This document shows, one piece after another, positions 7,461 to 15,713 of a stretch of DNA of 35,055 nt. A program made the translations under genes and the position numbers. Origin of the DNA: a virus; the IMG/VR virus record IMGVR_UViG_3300018049_000070, positions 1-35,055 of that record; one strand, given 5' to 3'. The notes under the pieces were generated by a model. That model had not been told where the DNA came from. It was given only the letters and a program-made list of their open reading frames with translations, and ran no database searches. Numbering within the stretch: the first letter of the stretch is position 1; every line of letters starts with the position of its first letter.

Positions 7461-8215
7461 TACCAACTACTCCCTTCAGAGAATGGATTAGATTCTGAGA
7501 AATCAATAAATGAAACCGAAGATGTTTGGAACAATTCATTGTTTGCTGAATTGTCAGTATCTTCAATACGGTAACCATCATTAATAATACTTTCACCTGC
7601 TTCTGTAACAAGAGTATTACCTGCTTCATCAAGTAACTCATAGAATCCCATATCACCAGAGTAAGCAGTTTCAACAGCATCAATCTCTGTAATACCAGTA
7701 TCAATAGCTTGATGACTGTATTCAAATAATTCACAACGCAAATCATAAGTTTGTAAATTACCCATTTGATAGAAGATTGCTTCGTGTTCAACAAACTTAA
7801 TTTCAAACAGTTTACCATTAAGTGGGAAGTAAATTAAATCACCTTCAACTGGTCTTAATGATTGAGTATGTGATACTGTATCCGTTCCAGCATGACTATG
7901 AGAAGTTATCTCTTCTTCATATCTTCTTTTAGCAACAGTGAAAGTCATTTCGTCTCTAATCTCTAAACCAAACTTAGATAAGAAATCGCCCTCTCCTTCG
8001 AAACCATCAACATTCTTAATATACATTTCTAAAGGTAATGCCTCGTCGAAAGATGATATAGTATCTTCACCAAAGATAGTGTCTTCTGATACGATGGTTC
8101 TTGGAATATAATAAACTTCCATACCATAAATCTTAATTGATTCTATGATAAGGTCTTCAATTAACCATTGAGATTGTTGGTGACCGTAATTGTTGAAATA
8201 AAGATTAGTTGCCAT
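7460..8215 (-). CDS. gp14: Neck protein gp14
   Basis: gp14 forms, with gp13, the neck ring that lets the filled head accept the tail. The 251-residue product is almost the same length as T4 gp14 (256). It starts MATNLYFNNYGHQQSQWLIE, followed by DLIIESIKIYGMEVYYIPRT, the hallmark N-terminus of T4-type gp14. Further signals are DVDGFEGEGDFLSKFGLEIR-like sequence (here NVDGFEGEGDFLSKFGLEIR), DEMTFTVAKRRYEEE, and the GDLIYFPLNGKLFEIKFVEH segment found in relatives. It lies two bases after gp13 and overlaps gp15 by one base, so the three neck genes are translated as a coupled set. Identification is firm. Confidence 0.95.
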   Translation of the reverse strand: MATNLYFNNYGHQQSQWLIEDLIIESIKIYGMEVYYIPRTIVSEDTIFGEDTISSFDEALPLEMYIKNVDGFEGEGDFLSKFGLEIRDEMTFTVAKRRYEEEITSHSHAGTDTVSHTQSLRPVEGDLIYFPLNGKLFEIKFVEHEAIFYQMGNLQTYDLRCELFEYSHQAIDTGITEIDAVETAYSGDMGFYELLDEAGNTLVTEAGESIINDGYRIEDTDNSANNELFQTSSVSFIDFSESNPFSEGSSW

Positions 8216-8217
8216 AA

Positions 8218-8958
8218 TTATCCTATCATATCATAAGACGGCATTGAGTATGTGTTAATGACTTCTTCCTCTAACCTTTTAATTTCTTCTTCTGCCTCCT
8301 GATAGATTTGTTCACCATTAAAGGTTAAACCTCCAGGAAGTTGCATACCAGAGAACTTCTTAAGGTTTGTACCCCATTGTCTTTTAATTAATTGAGTAGC
8401 ATATTTTCTTAACCATCTGTCTGACCATACATCAGAATAAGTATCTGCGTCTGCTGTTCTATAACATTTAATAACGATATACTCACCAGCAGTCATTACA
8501 TCCCAATCCATATCAATGTATAGTTTGTCTGTATGACGATTAAATCTGAATAGTTGTTTACCTACAAATATTTCATTAAGTAATGCGATTCTTTCTTTGG
8601 TCATTGTATAGTTAGCAAACTGACCGTGAGCCCAGTCATATATCTCATTAAGAGTAATATGATATTTAAGATTGAATAGATTACTTGAGTTAAGACCTTG
8701 TCCTACTGGAAATATATCTACAACACTATGAATGTCTTCATCTAGTGTAATATAACCGTTAGAGATGTCTGAAGATGTTATTACATGCTTGTAGTAATCT
8801 TCGAAAGACCCATCGTAGTGAAAATCACGATAGTAATCAAGAGCATCGTCAATACGGTCTTGAACTTGGTCTTCGTCTACATTTATTTCTACTACTGGGT
8901 GTCCTAATTCTCTCAGGCAATACTTTTTAAACTCTGTTCTTGTAGTGGGGGTTGCCAT
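8218..8958 (-). CDS. gp13: Neck protein gp13
   Basis: gp13 is the head-completion and neck protein that binds the portal side of the capsid and works with gp14. The 246-residue product is shorter than T4 gp13 (309). It begins MATPTTRTEFKKYCLRELGH, then PVVEINVDEDQVQDRIDDAL and DYYRDFHYDG; the pattern of an N-terminal helix followed by a D-Q-hydrophobic-x-DRIDDAL helix is typical. The middle holds WAHGQFANYTMTKERIALLN and FNRHTDKLYIDMDW, and the end a glutamate-rich helix (EAEEEIKRLEEEVI). It is the first gene after a terminator and has its own late promoter box 32 bases upstream, so it opens the neck-terminase operon. Confidence 0.93.
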   Translation of the reverse strand: MATPTTRTEFKKYCLRELGHPVVEINVDEDQVQDRIDDALDYYRDFHYDGSFEDYYKHVITSSDISNGYITLDEDIHSVVDIFPVGQGLNSSNLFNLKYHITLNEIYDWAHGQFANYTMTKERIALLNEIFVGKQLFRFNRHTDKLYIDMDWDVMTAGEYIVIKCYRTADADTYSDVWSDRWLRKYATQLIKRQWGTNLKKFSGMQLPGGLTFNGEQIYQEAEEEIKRLEEEVINTYSMPSYDMIG

Positions 8959-8989
8959 AGTATAATTCCATTGAAATTCGTTATTATAC

Positions 8990-8997
8990 TATTTATA
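8990..8997 (-). promoter_or_regulatory. T4-type late promoter box for the neck operon
   Basis: An exact TATAAATA on the minus strand in the 100-base gap between the terminator after the chaperone gene and the gp13 ATG. It is followed by GTATAATAACG and lies about 32 bases upstream of gp13. Its place right after a terminator makes it the clear start of the gp13-gp14-gp15-gp16 transcript. Confidence 0.8.
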
Positions 8998-9014
8998 ATG
9001 AAAAATTATTCGCC

Positions 9015-9041
9015 AAAAAAAACACCCAGAAGGGTGCTTTC
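9015..9041 (-). terminator. Rho-independent terminator after the fibre chaperone
   Basis: The minus strand reads AAAGCACCC-TTCT-GGGTG followed by eight T residues. The CACCC/GGGTG stem with a four-base loop, extended by A-T and G-T pairs, and the T run form a standard intrinsic terminator 17 bases after the chaperone stop codon. The plus strand also has a T-rich tail, so it may work in both directions. Confidence 0.85.
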
Positions 9042-9058
9042 TTTTTTATATGAAATTT

Positions 9059-9520
9059 TTAGATATTTAAAGGATATTCTAATGGATTACCATCGACATC
9101 TAAAATTCTAATACCATCCGAATGAAAAACTGGTTGTCCATCAGCATCAAACTGAATACGAGAATAATCTGAATCTGGTCTTATAGGCCATTCGGGTGAT
9201 GTTGTGACGAATGAGTTTGAAGAAGGCATATCTCTTAATTCTTGTCTATATGTTGCCCATTCTGCTTGAGTATTAGCACTAAGATTAGAATCACTCATTT
9301 GCGTCCAATCACATTCTGCTAATAATTTGTTTCTTGCTTCTCTATTTGCTATAGCATTTTGAAGTTCCAAAAACTCATCTTGAGTATCTTGTGACCAAGT
9401 TTCACCTACACTTTGGCAATAATTAATTTTTTCACTTGATGATAAACTATAATCATCGTCAACCATTATAATATCGGTAATTACTCCATCAGTGTCTATT
9501 GTTGATATTTGTTTTGCCAT
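9059..9520 (-). CDS. Tail fibre / tail assembly chaperone
   Basis: The 153-residue product has the layout of phage tail-fibre assembly chaperones. An N-terminal part begins MAKQISTIDTDGVITDIIMV. A helical part follows with RNKLLAECDWTQMSDSNLSA, then WATYRQELRDMP and PEWPIRP, the LL..(T/C)DW...D...........W..YR..LRD....WP pattern found in the phage tail assembly chaperone family and in gp38-type chaperones. Such proteins help fibre or adhesin trimers fold and usually sit next to the gene they serve; here it follows the glycine-rich adhesin with a 20-base gap. An AAAGGTG ribosome site precedes the ATG. A terminator follows, making it the last gene of the adhesin operon. The C-terminal DGNPLEYPLNI stretch is not a feature I recognise. 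Confidence 0.75.
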   Translation of the reverse strand: MAKQISTIDTDGVITDIIMVDDDYSLSSSEKINYCQSVGETWSQDTQDEFLELQNAIANREARNKLLAECDWTQMSDSNLSANTQAEWATYRQELRDMPSSNSFVTTSPEWPIRPDSDYSRIQFDADGQPVFHSDGIRILDVDGNPLEYPLNI

Positions 9521-9540
9521 TTTAATACACCTTTATTTAA

Positions 9541-10272
9541 TTACATTGCGTCCCATTCGCAGATTCTTACCTTACCAGTTCCGCCATTTTGTCCTGGTGC
9601 ACCTTGATATGGATAACTGTTTCCTGGTTTTCCTGGATTTCCACCACCACCAGTGCCTCCATGGAACTGATGTCCACCCGCACCACCATTACCGCCACTC
9701 ATAAAGTATTCTGGCATTGACCCCTGATTCCAATAACTTCCTTCACCACCTGGCGCACCGCCGCCAGTTGGGGCTTGACCACCGCCACCGCCTCCACCTC
9801 CGGCGTGGGAGTTTCCACCTCCTTGACCACCACCTTGCCAACCCATTTGACCGCCAAATCCTCCAGAACTTGAACTTCCAAATATATATGTGCCGTTTAT
9901 AGAAGCAGTGCCAGCAACTCTATTATTTGTTCCGCCACCTACTAAATTATAAAAGGTTGAAGTTCCTCCAGCCCCACCAACGGTAACTGGTTGAGTCGCA
10001 GATATATCATCTGCAGATATTAGAGCATAAGCACCACCAGCACCACCGCCACCATACTCTTGTGTGCCGTGTCCTTGAGCACCAGTAATTCTTCCACCAC
10101 CACCTTTAACATGTGCTGATATCATAGTAGTTGCTGGGTTTTTACTGTAAGTGCCAGTTGAGTTAAAATCGAGACTCCTTGTTCGATAAATTCCACCACC
10201 ACCTTCTGCTAGAGTAGTCTGAACTGTAGCATCTGGAAACTGAATACCAGTTGATGTAAGTGTAGTAGGCAT
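9541..10272 (-). CDS. Glycine-rich receptor-binding adhesin, gp38-like architecture
   Basis: The 243-residue product begins with STGIQFPDATVQTT, the short motif common at attachment ends of phage fibre proteins. It then turns into glycine-rich segments: 44 of residues 131-230 are glycine, in runs such as AGGGGGGGG separated by short variable stretches with aromatic, Ser, Asn and His residues. Length and layout match the tip adhesin gp38 of T2/S16-type phages, where polyglycine-II helices pack into a sandwich and the loops bind the receptor. It ends TGKVRICEWDAM. It lies after the 817-residue fibre and before an assembly chaperone, the expected neighbourhood for a distal tip. It has its own late promoter and an AAGGAGAT ribosome site. 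Host-range function is inferred. Confidence 0.72.
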   Translation of the reverse strand: MPTTLTSTGIQFPDATVQTTLAEGGGGIYRTRSLDFNSTGTYSKNPATTMISAHVKGGGGRITGAQGHGTQEYGGGGAGGAYALISADDISATQPVTVGGAGGTSTFYNLVGGGTNNRVAGTASINGTYIFGSSSSGGFGGQMGWQGGGQGGGNSHAGGGGGGGGQAPTGGGAPGGEGSYWNQGSMPEYFMSGGNGGAGGHQFHGGTGGGGNPGKPGNSYPYQGAPGQNGGTGKVRICEWDAM

Positions 10273-10294
10273 AATGTAATCTCCTTAATTTCTT

Positions 10295-12748
10295 TTATTT
10301 ACTATTTATAATATTTTTTAATTCTTCTATCTGTGCTTGTTGCTCTTTAATTGCTTCAACAAGTATACCGTGAATTTGGTCATATTCAAGAATTAAATGT
10401 GAACCTTCTGTATTAAGAATTTCATGTTCAGTAACTGCTCTTGGTAAGACTTCTTGTACTTCTTGAGCAATAAGTCCAGCACCTAAACGACCATCTTTCT
10501 TATATGTGAATGTATAACCGTTTAATGCTTTAACCATATCTAAAGCACCCTCAATCTTTTCGATGTTATCTTTAAGATTTCTATCTGATACAGTTGATGA
10601 GTGAGCAACAACATTACCTTCAACATCTAAGTTACCATTGTTAGTCAATCTCATATCTTCAGCACCATCTAGATACCAACTCTGAGTTGTTGTGCCAACA
10701 GTAAAGTAATCGTTTGTATCTCTACCCATTGTCCACATATCACCTCTGACATCACTATCAAGATTAAATGTAGTAGATGATAAAGTTATACCAGAACCAC
10801 CAGTGTAAGTAGTATTAGTATCAGTTGGAGTTGCCCAAGAGAACGAACCATCACCATCAGACCTTAAGAACTGAGAAGTTGAACCGTTACCAGAAACATT
10901 CAACTCAGCAGCACCAACAGTGTTATCAGTAATCTGAGAAGCACCAACTGCCGATAGTGTAGCAAGTGAACCCAAACCAAGATTTGTTCTAGCAGTAGAT
11001 GCTGAACTCAAATCGGAAAGGTTATTAGTAGTTACTGCGTAAGAACCACTTGCTTGTTTAGCATTTAACTGAGTTTGAATAGCAGAGGTAACACCATCTA
11101 AGTATCCTAATTCAGTTGAAGTTACGGCAGATACTGCGACTTTACCAGAACCATTTGAAATTAATGCTCTTGATGCACCCAAGTTACTTGAAGTAATTGT
11201 AGAAGCACCACCATTGACAGTTGCTTGTTTACTATCAATTTGTGTTTGAATTGCTGATGTTACACCATCTAAGTATCCTAATTCAGTTGAAGTAACCGCA
11301 GATACCCCAACTTTTCCTGAACCATTTGAAATTAATGCACGGTTGGTTGTTAGGTCACTTGAAGCAATTGTAGTAGCACCACCAGTGAGTGTGTCTTGTT
11401 TTTCATCTATTTGAGTTTGAATAGCAGAGGTAACACCATCAACATAATTTAACTCAGTAGTAGTTGCTGTTACACCGTCTAGTTTATTAATCTCAGCAGT
11501 AGATGCTGTTACACCATCCATAATGTTTAATTCAGCAACAGTAGCAGTAATACCATCAATATTTGATAGGACATGGTTATGTGAGTCATCAGCAACAGTT
11601 ACTGAAATGGATACTGCGTTAGAACTGAATGAACCAGAACCTGATACATCACCAGTTAAAGTTACACTAGCAGTAGCACCCAACTTTTGACTGATGTTTG
11701 TGTTAAGGGTTGTAAATGCATTAGCATCATCATTAAGAGCTGCAGCCAACTCGTTTAGAGTATCAAGAGCAGCAGGTGCTGAATCTACAACTCCAGCAAC
11801 AGCAGTATCTACATAAGTTTTGCTAGCAGCATCAGTTCCTGCTGATACAGTATCGATACCTTGAATACGACCAGTTCCCGATAAAGTAATATCACCACCA
11901 GATACAGTTAGGTCACCACCGACCGTAAACGCACCAGAAGAACTAGAGTGATTATGCGAATCGTCAGCAACAGTTGCTGTTAATGTAGCATTACCCAAGT
12001 TGGTAAATGTAGCAGAACCACTTACATCACCAGATAGTGTTAATGTAGGGTCTGAAGTAGCAGTTGTTGTGATTGATACAGCATTAGCACTGAATGAAGC
12101 AGAACCAGTGACCGCACCAGTTAAAGTCACACTAGAAGTAGCACCTAGTTTTTGGTCTAAATTAGTATTGATAGCATCGATATCATTATCATTTGAAGAT
12201 ACCAACGAACGGATAGCGGTGTTAGTTGCTGTAATAGCAGACCATAAATTAGAATCCTCAGTCTGTAGACTTGAAATGTCTGAATCGTTAGAAGTTACTA
12301 ACGAACGGATAGCGGTGTTAGTTGATTTAAGACCAGTCCATACATCACCAATCTCAGTTGCGTTAGCAGTTGTGATAGAACGAATGGCTGTGTTAGTGGC
12401 AGTGATTGCCGACCATAAACTAGAATCTTCTGATTGTAGATTGGATATATCTGTGTCGTTAGAACTAACTAAACTTCTAATCGCAGTATTGGTTGCTATT
12501 AATCCTGACCATACATCACCTATTTCTGTAGCATTTGCTGTCGTCAAAGCACGGATTGCTGTATTGGTAGCAAGTAATTCTGTCCATGTTGCGTGGTCAC
12601 TATCACCAACAACATGTCCACCTGCGGTTACACCGTCATGGAGACGAACTTGTTTTAGTGTAGTATCTACGGACAATTCACCGACGGCACCAGTAAAGTT
12701 GTCGTTCTCGGCGGTTGTCCCTCTTCTAAATTGAACTGTAGTTGGCAT
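10295..12748 (-). CDS. Tail fibre with tropism-determinant-like N-terminus, coiled-coil repeats and S74 chaperone
   Basis: The 817-residue product starts MPTTVQFRRGTTAENDNFTG and has GELSVDTT..Q.RLHDG, the pattern of the Bordetella phage major tropism determinant N-terminal domain. Residues 55-197 hold five copies of a TNTAIR-centred repeat spaced 25, 32, 25 and 32 residues. A beta-rich part follows, with repeated VTLTGDVSGSGSFSSNAVSI-type modules and STELGYLDGVTSAIQTQ repeats. The end is an intramolecular chaperone (peptidase S74): SDRNLK carries the Ser721/Lys726 dyad for self-cleavage, followed by GAGLIAQEVQEVLP and a final helix. Cleavage would release about 97 residues after trimer folding. 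The gene has its own late promoter and a TTAGGAG ribosome site. It is probably a trimeric fibre bearing, or alternating with, the glycine-rich adhesin. Confidence 0.85.
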   Translation of the reverse strand: MPTTVQFRRGTTAENDNFTGAVGELSVDTTLKQVRLHDGVTAGGHVVGDSDHATWTELLATNTAIRALTTANATEIGDVWSGLIATNTAIRSLVSSNDTDISNLQSEDSSLWSAITATNTAIRSITTANATEIGDVWTGLKSTNTAIRSLVTSNDSDISSLQTEDSNLWSAITATNTAIRSLVSSNDNDIDAINTNLDQKLGATSSVTLTGAVTGSASFSANAVSITTTATSDPTLTLSGDVSGSATFTNLGNATLTATVADDSHNHSSSSGAFTVGGDLTVSGGDITLSGTGRIQGIDTVSAGTDAASKTYVDTAVAGVVDSAPAALDTLNELAAALNDDANAFTTLNTNISQKLGATASVTLTGDVSGSGSFSSNAVSISVTVADDSHNHVLSNIDGITATVAELNIMDGVTASTAEINKLDGVTATTTELNYVDGVTSAIQTQIDEKQDTLTGGATTIASSDLTTNRALISNGSGKVGVSAVTSTELGYLDGVTSAIQTQIDSKQATVNGGASTITSSNLGASRALISNGSGKVAVSAVTSTELGYLDGVTSAIQTQLNAKQASGSYAVTTNNLSDLSSASTARTNLGLGSLATLSAVGASQITDNTVGAAELNVSGNGSTSQFLRSDGDGSFSWATPTDTNTTYTGGSGITLSSTTFNLDSDVRGDMWTMGRDTNDYFTVGTTTQSWYLDGAEDMRLTNNGNLDVEGNVVAHSSTVSDRNLKDNIEKIEGALDMVKALNGYTFTYKKDGRLGAGLIAQEVQEVLPRAVTEHEILNTEGSHLILEYDQIHGILVEAIKEQQAQIEELKNIINSK
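10303..10310 (-). promoter_or_regulatory. T4-type late promoter box for the glycine-rich adhesin
   Basis: An exact TATAAATA on the minus strand, at the 3' end of the 817-residue fibre gene and about 30 bases before the adhesin ATG. It would transcribe the adhesin and its chaperone separately from the long fibre gene. Confidence 0.7.
12158..12586 (-). repeat. Coding repeats (TNTAIR-centred coiled-coil units) in the 817-residue fibre
   Basis: Five units with TNTAIR at residues 61, 86, 118, 143 and 175, alternating spacings of 25 and 32 residues. Long units contain SNDxDISxLQxEDSxLWSAI, short units TTANATEIGDVW. The DNA of each copy is diverged at third positions, so the repeat is kept at the protein level and old. 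Confidence 0.85.
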
Positions 12749-12776
12749 TTTTCAAAACTCCTAATTTTTCTAATTC

Positions 12777-12784
12777 TATTTATA
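12777..12784 (-). promoter_or_regulatory. T4-type late promoter box for the 817-residue fibre
   Basis: An exact TATAAATA on the minus strand in the 39-base gap between the 974-residue adhesin and the 817-residue fibre, 28 bases before the ATG. Confidence 0.75.
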
Positions 12785-12787
12785 CTA

Positions 12788-15712
12788 TTATGCTACTGAC
12801 CCAAAATCATAAGCGGTTGCATATCTTCCTGATGGTTCCATGGCGTCATAAATAAATCCACCAATATTAATACCAAAAGCATCTGTTCCAGCACCTGCTT
12901 GTCCTGGATAAGTTTCTCCATCACCCCAGTCTGTTGGGATAGAGTAAACTGTTGATTGAACATAACCCTGACCAATAGCATCTGAGTCTAACGCACCAGT
13001 ACCATCAGCAATTGTCGTTCCATTAACAATAATACCATTTTCTGAAGAAATGTTAACTGTTTGATTACTATCTTGGTCTGTAAAATAAAAACCACTTGAG
13101 TTAGCAGAAATCGATGTTCCATCAATGTTAATTGTTGAACCAGACAGATATAAATCTCTAAATGCTAATTCTGTTGTTCCTAAGTCATAGGTAACATTTG
13201 CTGCAGGTATTAAATGAGCAGCAACTCTACCACTTGAATTAAATGAGGCAATTCTTGGGTTAGTATTAGCAATATAACTATTAAGGTTAGCGGTAATACT
13301 TGTATGTAGTGCTTGTGTATTAGCAACCTGCATACGGTCGTTAACCAAAGTATTAGTATTAGCAACCTGCATTCTATCATTAACTAAAGTGTTTGTATTA
13401 GCAACTGACATCTTAGTTGCGATACTATTAGTAACTGTAGTTGAGAAATTAGCATCGTCACCAAGTGCTGCTGCTAATTCATTTAATGTATCTAATGCTC
13501 CAGGAGCAGAATCTACTAAATTAGAAACCTCAGTTGAGATAGCATTTCTGATTGAAGTATTAGTAGAAAGTAAATTAGATTCAACTTGAGCAATCTTATT
13601 CGCATTAGTTGTTGTAATACTTCTAATAGCAGTATTGGTTGCTGTAATAGCAGACCATAGATTACCATCTTCAGTCTGTAAATTCGAAATATCTGTGTCA
13701 TTAGAACTAATTAAAGCACGAATTGCTGTGTTTGTATTAGTCAGATTTGTATTAAGTAAATCTACTTCGGCATTTGTATTTGCTAAGTTATTATTAACAA
13801 GTGTTTGTAAGTTACTAATATCAGTGTCGTTACTTGTAACTAAAGACCTAATTGCTGTATTCGTGGCAGTGATTGCTGACCATAGATTACCATCTTCTGT
13901 TTGAAGATTTGATATATCAGTATCGTTAGAAGTAATTAAAGACCTAATTGCTGTATTAGTAGCAGTTAAGTTGGTATTCAGTAAATCTGCTCTACTATCA
14001 ACATCTGATACAAGACCTCTAATCGCAGTATTAGTAGCAGTAATTCCTGACCATATCCAGTCATCAGCATTTTGTCTATCAGTAGTTTCAGTTGAAACTA
14101 GATTTCTAATAGCAGTATTTGTTGAAGAAATACTTGATAATATATTAGTAATTCTTGGATTAGTATTTGCTATGTAAGAATTTAAGTTGGCAGTAATATT
14201 ACTATGAAGTGCTTGAGTATTAGCAACTGTCATCTTATCACCGACACTGATAGTAACATCGTGTGTTGTTCCATCAGCAACAGCAATTCTTAAATTGTTA
14301 TTACCACTTGTAAATGTTACAGAAGAAACACCAGCAACAGTTGTATTACTAATATTTGTAATCTGACCTTTACTATTTACAGATATTACTGGTATCTTAG
14401 TTGAACTACCAAATATACCAGTTGGTGTTCCAGTATCAGCAAGAGTTGTTGAGATTGAAACTGAGTTAGAACTAAATGAACCAGAACCAGTGGCATCACC
14501 AGTTAAAGTTACACTAGCAGTAGCACCTAGTTTCTGACCTAAATTAGTTGTAAGTGTTGTAGCAAAGTTTGCGTCATCACCTAAAGCAGCAGCCAATTCA
14601 TTTAATGTGTTTAATGTCTCTGGTGCTGAATCGACTAAACCTGCGACTTCTGAATCTACATAAGAACGAATTGCCGTGTTAGTTGATGTTAATGCTGTCC
14701 AAGTAGCAAACTTAGAATCTGAATTAGCAGTTTCGTTTGCGATTAAACTTTGAACATTAGCAACAGACATCTTAGTGGCTGCGACAGCACGAATTGCTGT
14801 GTTAGTGTTACCAATACTTGTTAGAATGTTAGTAATTCTTGGATTAGTATTTGCTTTATATGAATTTAGATTAGCAGTAACATTATTATATAATGCTTGT
14901 GTATTCGCAACAGACATATTGTTTGCTGAATAGGCTGCTATAAGGTTCTGTGTATTAGAAACCTGCATTCTATCAGAAACTAATAATCTAATCGCAGTAT
15001 TTGTAGAAATTAGTGAAGTCCAAGGAACAGTATTTGCTTTCAATGTATTATATAACGACTGAGTATTAGATGTATCCATCTTAGTGTTCAATGCTGCTTG
15101 TAAACCATCTACATTTGAAATAGTATGATTATGACTGTCGTCTGCGATTGTTGTTGTGATTGAAACACTATTTGAACTGAATGAAGCAGAACCACTTACA
15201 TCACCAGTTAGAGTAACTGTAGCAGTAGCACCCAAACGAGCATTAACAAGGGCTTGAGTATTCGCAACCGCCATATAGTTTTGAACATTAGTTGTTGATA
15301 CAAGATTTGCTTGTAGTGTATCAAACAATGCCTGAGCGTTAGCAACCTGCATACGGTCGTCAATTAATGTTCTAAGAGCAGTATTTGTTGAACCTAAATT
15401 ACTATCTGTTCTTAATATCCAAGTATTTGTATTAGCAAAGTATGCCTGAGCATTAGACATTTGAAGATAGTTTTGAACATTAGTTGTTGAAACTAAGTTT
15501 GCTTGTAATGTGTCGAATAATGCTTGTGCGTTAGCAACTTGCATTCTATCCATAACATCAACATGGCGAGCAACCTTGAAACCACCTGCTGTAGCACCAT
15601 CGTGGATTCTTAATTGGTCAAGGGTAGTGTCTATCGTTAATTCGCCTTCGGAACCAGTATGACCGTCTGCTTGTGAGGTCGTTCCTCTCCTAAATTGTAA
15701 AATCGTAGGCAT
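12788..15712 (-). CDS. Large tail fibre/adhesin with tropism-determinant-like N-terminus
   Basis: The 974-residue product starts MPTILQFRRGTTSQADGHTG with GELTIDTTLDQLRIHDGATA, closely paralogous to the start of the 817-residue fibre. The body is a long repetitive rod: a MQVANAQALFDTLQANLVST unit duplicated at residues 55-82 and 119-146, nine exact TNTAIR motifs (first at 237, last at 692), ANTNPRI segments and two DSAP(E/G).L(N/D)TLNELAAALGDDANF modules. A beta-rich head follows from about 820. There is no S74 domain; instead the last 42 residues (from ETYPGQ at 933) match the end of the 164-residue protein. It lies one base after that gene, with a TTTAGGAG ribosome site, and is probably co-transcribed with it. 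It is likely a trimeric adhesin; receptor unknown. Confidence 0.82.
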   Translation of the reverse strand: MPTILQFRRGTTSQADGHTGSEGELTIDTTLDQLRIHDGATAGGFKVARHVDVMDRMQVANAQALFDTLQANLVSTTNVQNYLQMSNAQAYFANTNTWILRTDSNLGSTNTALRTLIDDRMQVANAQALFDTLQANLVSTTNVQNYMAVANTQALVNARLGATATVTLTGDVSGSASFSSNSVSITTTIADDSHNHTISNVDGLQAALNTKMDTSNTQSLYNTLKANTVPWTSLISTNTAIRLLVSDRMQVSNTQNLIAAYSANNMSVANTQALYNNVTANLNSYKANTNPRITNILTSIGNTNTAIRAVAATKMSVANVQSLIANETANSDSKFATWTALTSTNTAIRSYVDSEVAGLVDSAPETLNTLNELAAALGDDANFATTLTTNLGQKLGATASVTLTGDATGSGSFSSNSVSISTTLADTGTPTGIFGSSTKIPVISVNSKGQITNISNTTVAGVSSVTFTSGNNNLRIAVADGTTHDVTISVGDKMTVANTQALHSNITANLNSYIANTNPRITNILSSISSTNTAIRNLVSTETTDRQNADDWIWSGITATNTAIRGLVSDVDSRADLLNTNLTATNTAIRSLITSNDTDISNLQTEDGNLWSAITATNTAIRSLVTSNDTDISNLQTLVNNNLANTNAEVDLLNTNLTNTNTAIRALISSNDTDISNLQTEDGNLWSAITATNTAIRSITTTNANKIAQVESNLLSTNTSIRNAISTEVSNLVDSAPGALDTLNELAAALGDDANFSTTVTNSIATKMSVANTNTLVNDRMQVANTNTLVNDRMQVANTQALHTSITANLNSYIANTNPRIASFNSSGRVAAHLIPAANVTYDLGTTELAFRDLYLSGSTINIDGTSISANSSGFYFTDQDSNQTVNISSENGIIVNGTTIADGTGALDSDAIGQGYVQSTVYSIPTDWGDGETYPGQAGAGTDAFGINIGGFIYDAMEPSGRYATAYDFGSVA
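13536..14121 (-). repeat. Densest TNTAIR-type repeat block of the 974-residue adhesin
   Basis: Six exact TNTAIR motifs at residues 531, 560, 585, 617, 660 and 692, plus the variant TNTSIR at 717. The spacings are 29, 25, 32, 43, 32 and 25. Units share SNDTDISNLQTEDGNLWSAI with the 817- and 426-residue proteins, which points to exchange of modules among the three genes. Confidence 0.8.
15275..15550 (-). repeat. Duplicated 28-residue coding unit in the 974-residue adhesin
   Basis: Residues 55-82 and 119-146 are identical over 28 positions (DRMQVANAQALF through STTNVQNY), 64 residues apart. The two DNA copies (15467-15550 and 15275-15358) differ at several silent positions, so the duplication is not brand new and the protein sequence has been conserved. 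Confidence 0.85.
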
Positions 15713-15713
15713 C

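Noticed and set aside
6615-7466. The longer gp15 frame starting at TTG (7466)
   Set aside because: The ATG two codons downstream has a well-spaced GGGAG site, overlaps the gp14 stop as TAATG and gives the MFG start found in relatives.
7423-7818. A second minus-strand frame of 131 codons within gp14
   Set aside because: It is a shifted reading of the gp14 gene, leucine-rich and without a family signature; gp14 fits the T4 family throughout.
12000-12734. A 244-codon open frame on the plus strand inside the 817-residue fibre gene
   Set aside because: It mirrors the repeat-coding sequence in the antisense direction, has no ribosome site or promoter and gives a low-complexity valine/serine/alanine product. 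Similar long antisense frames occur throughout the other repetitive fibre genes.
13536-14121. Regularly spaced repeats suggesting a CRISPR array
   Set aside because: The repeats are coding, vary at silent positions, have no unique spacers of constant length and lie in frame within an adhesin gene.
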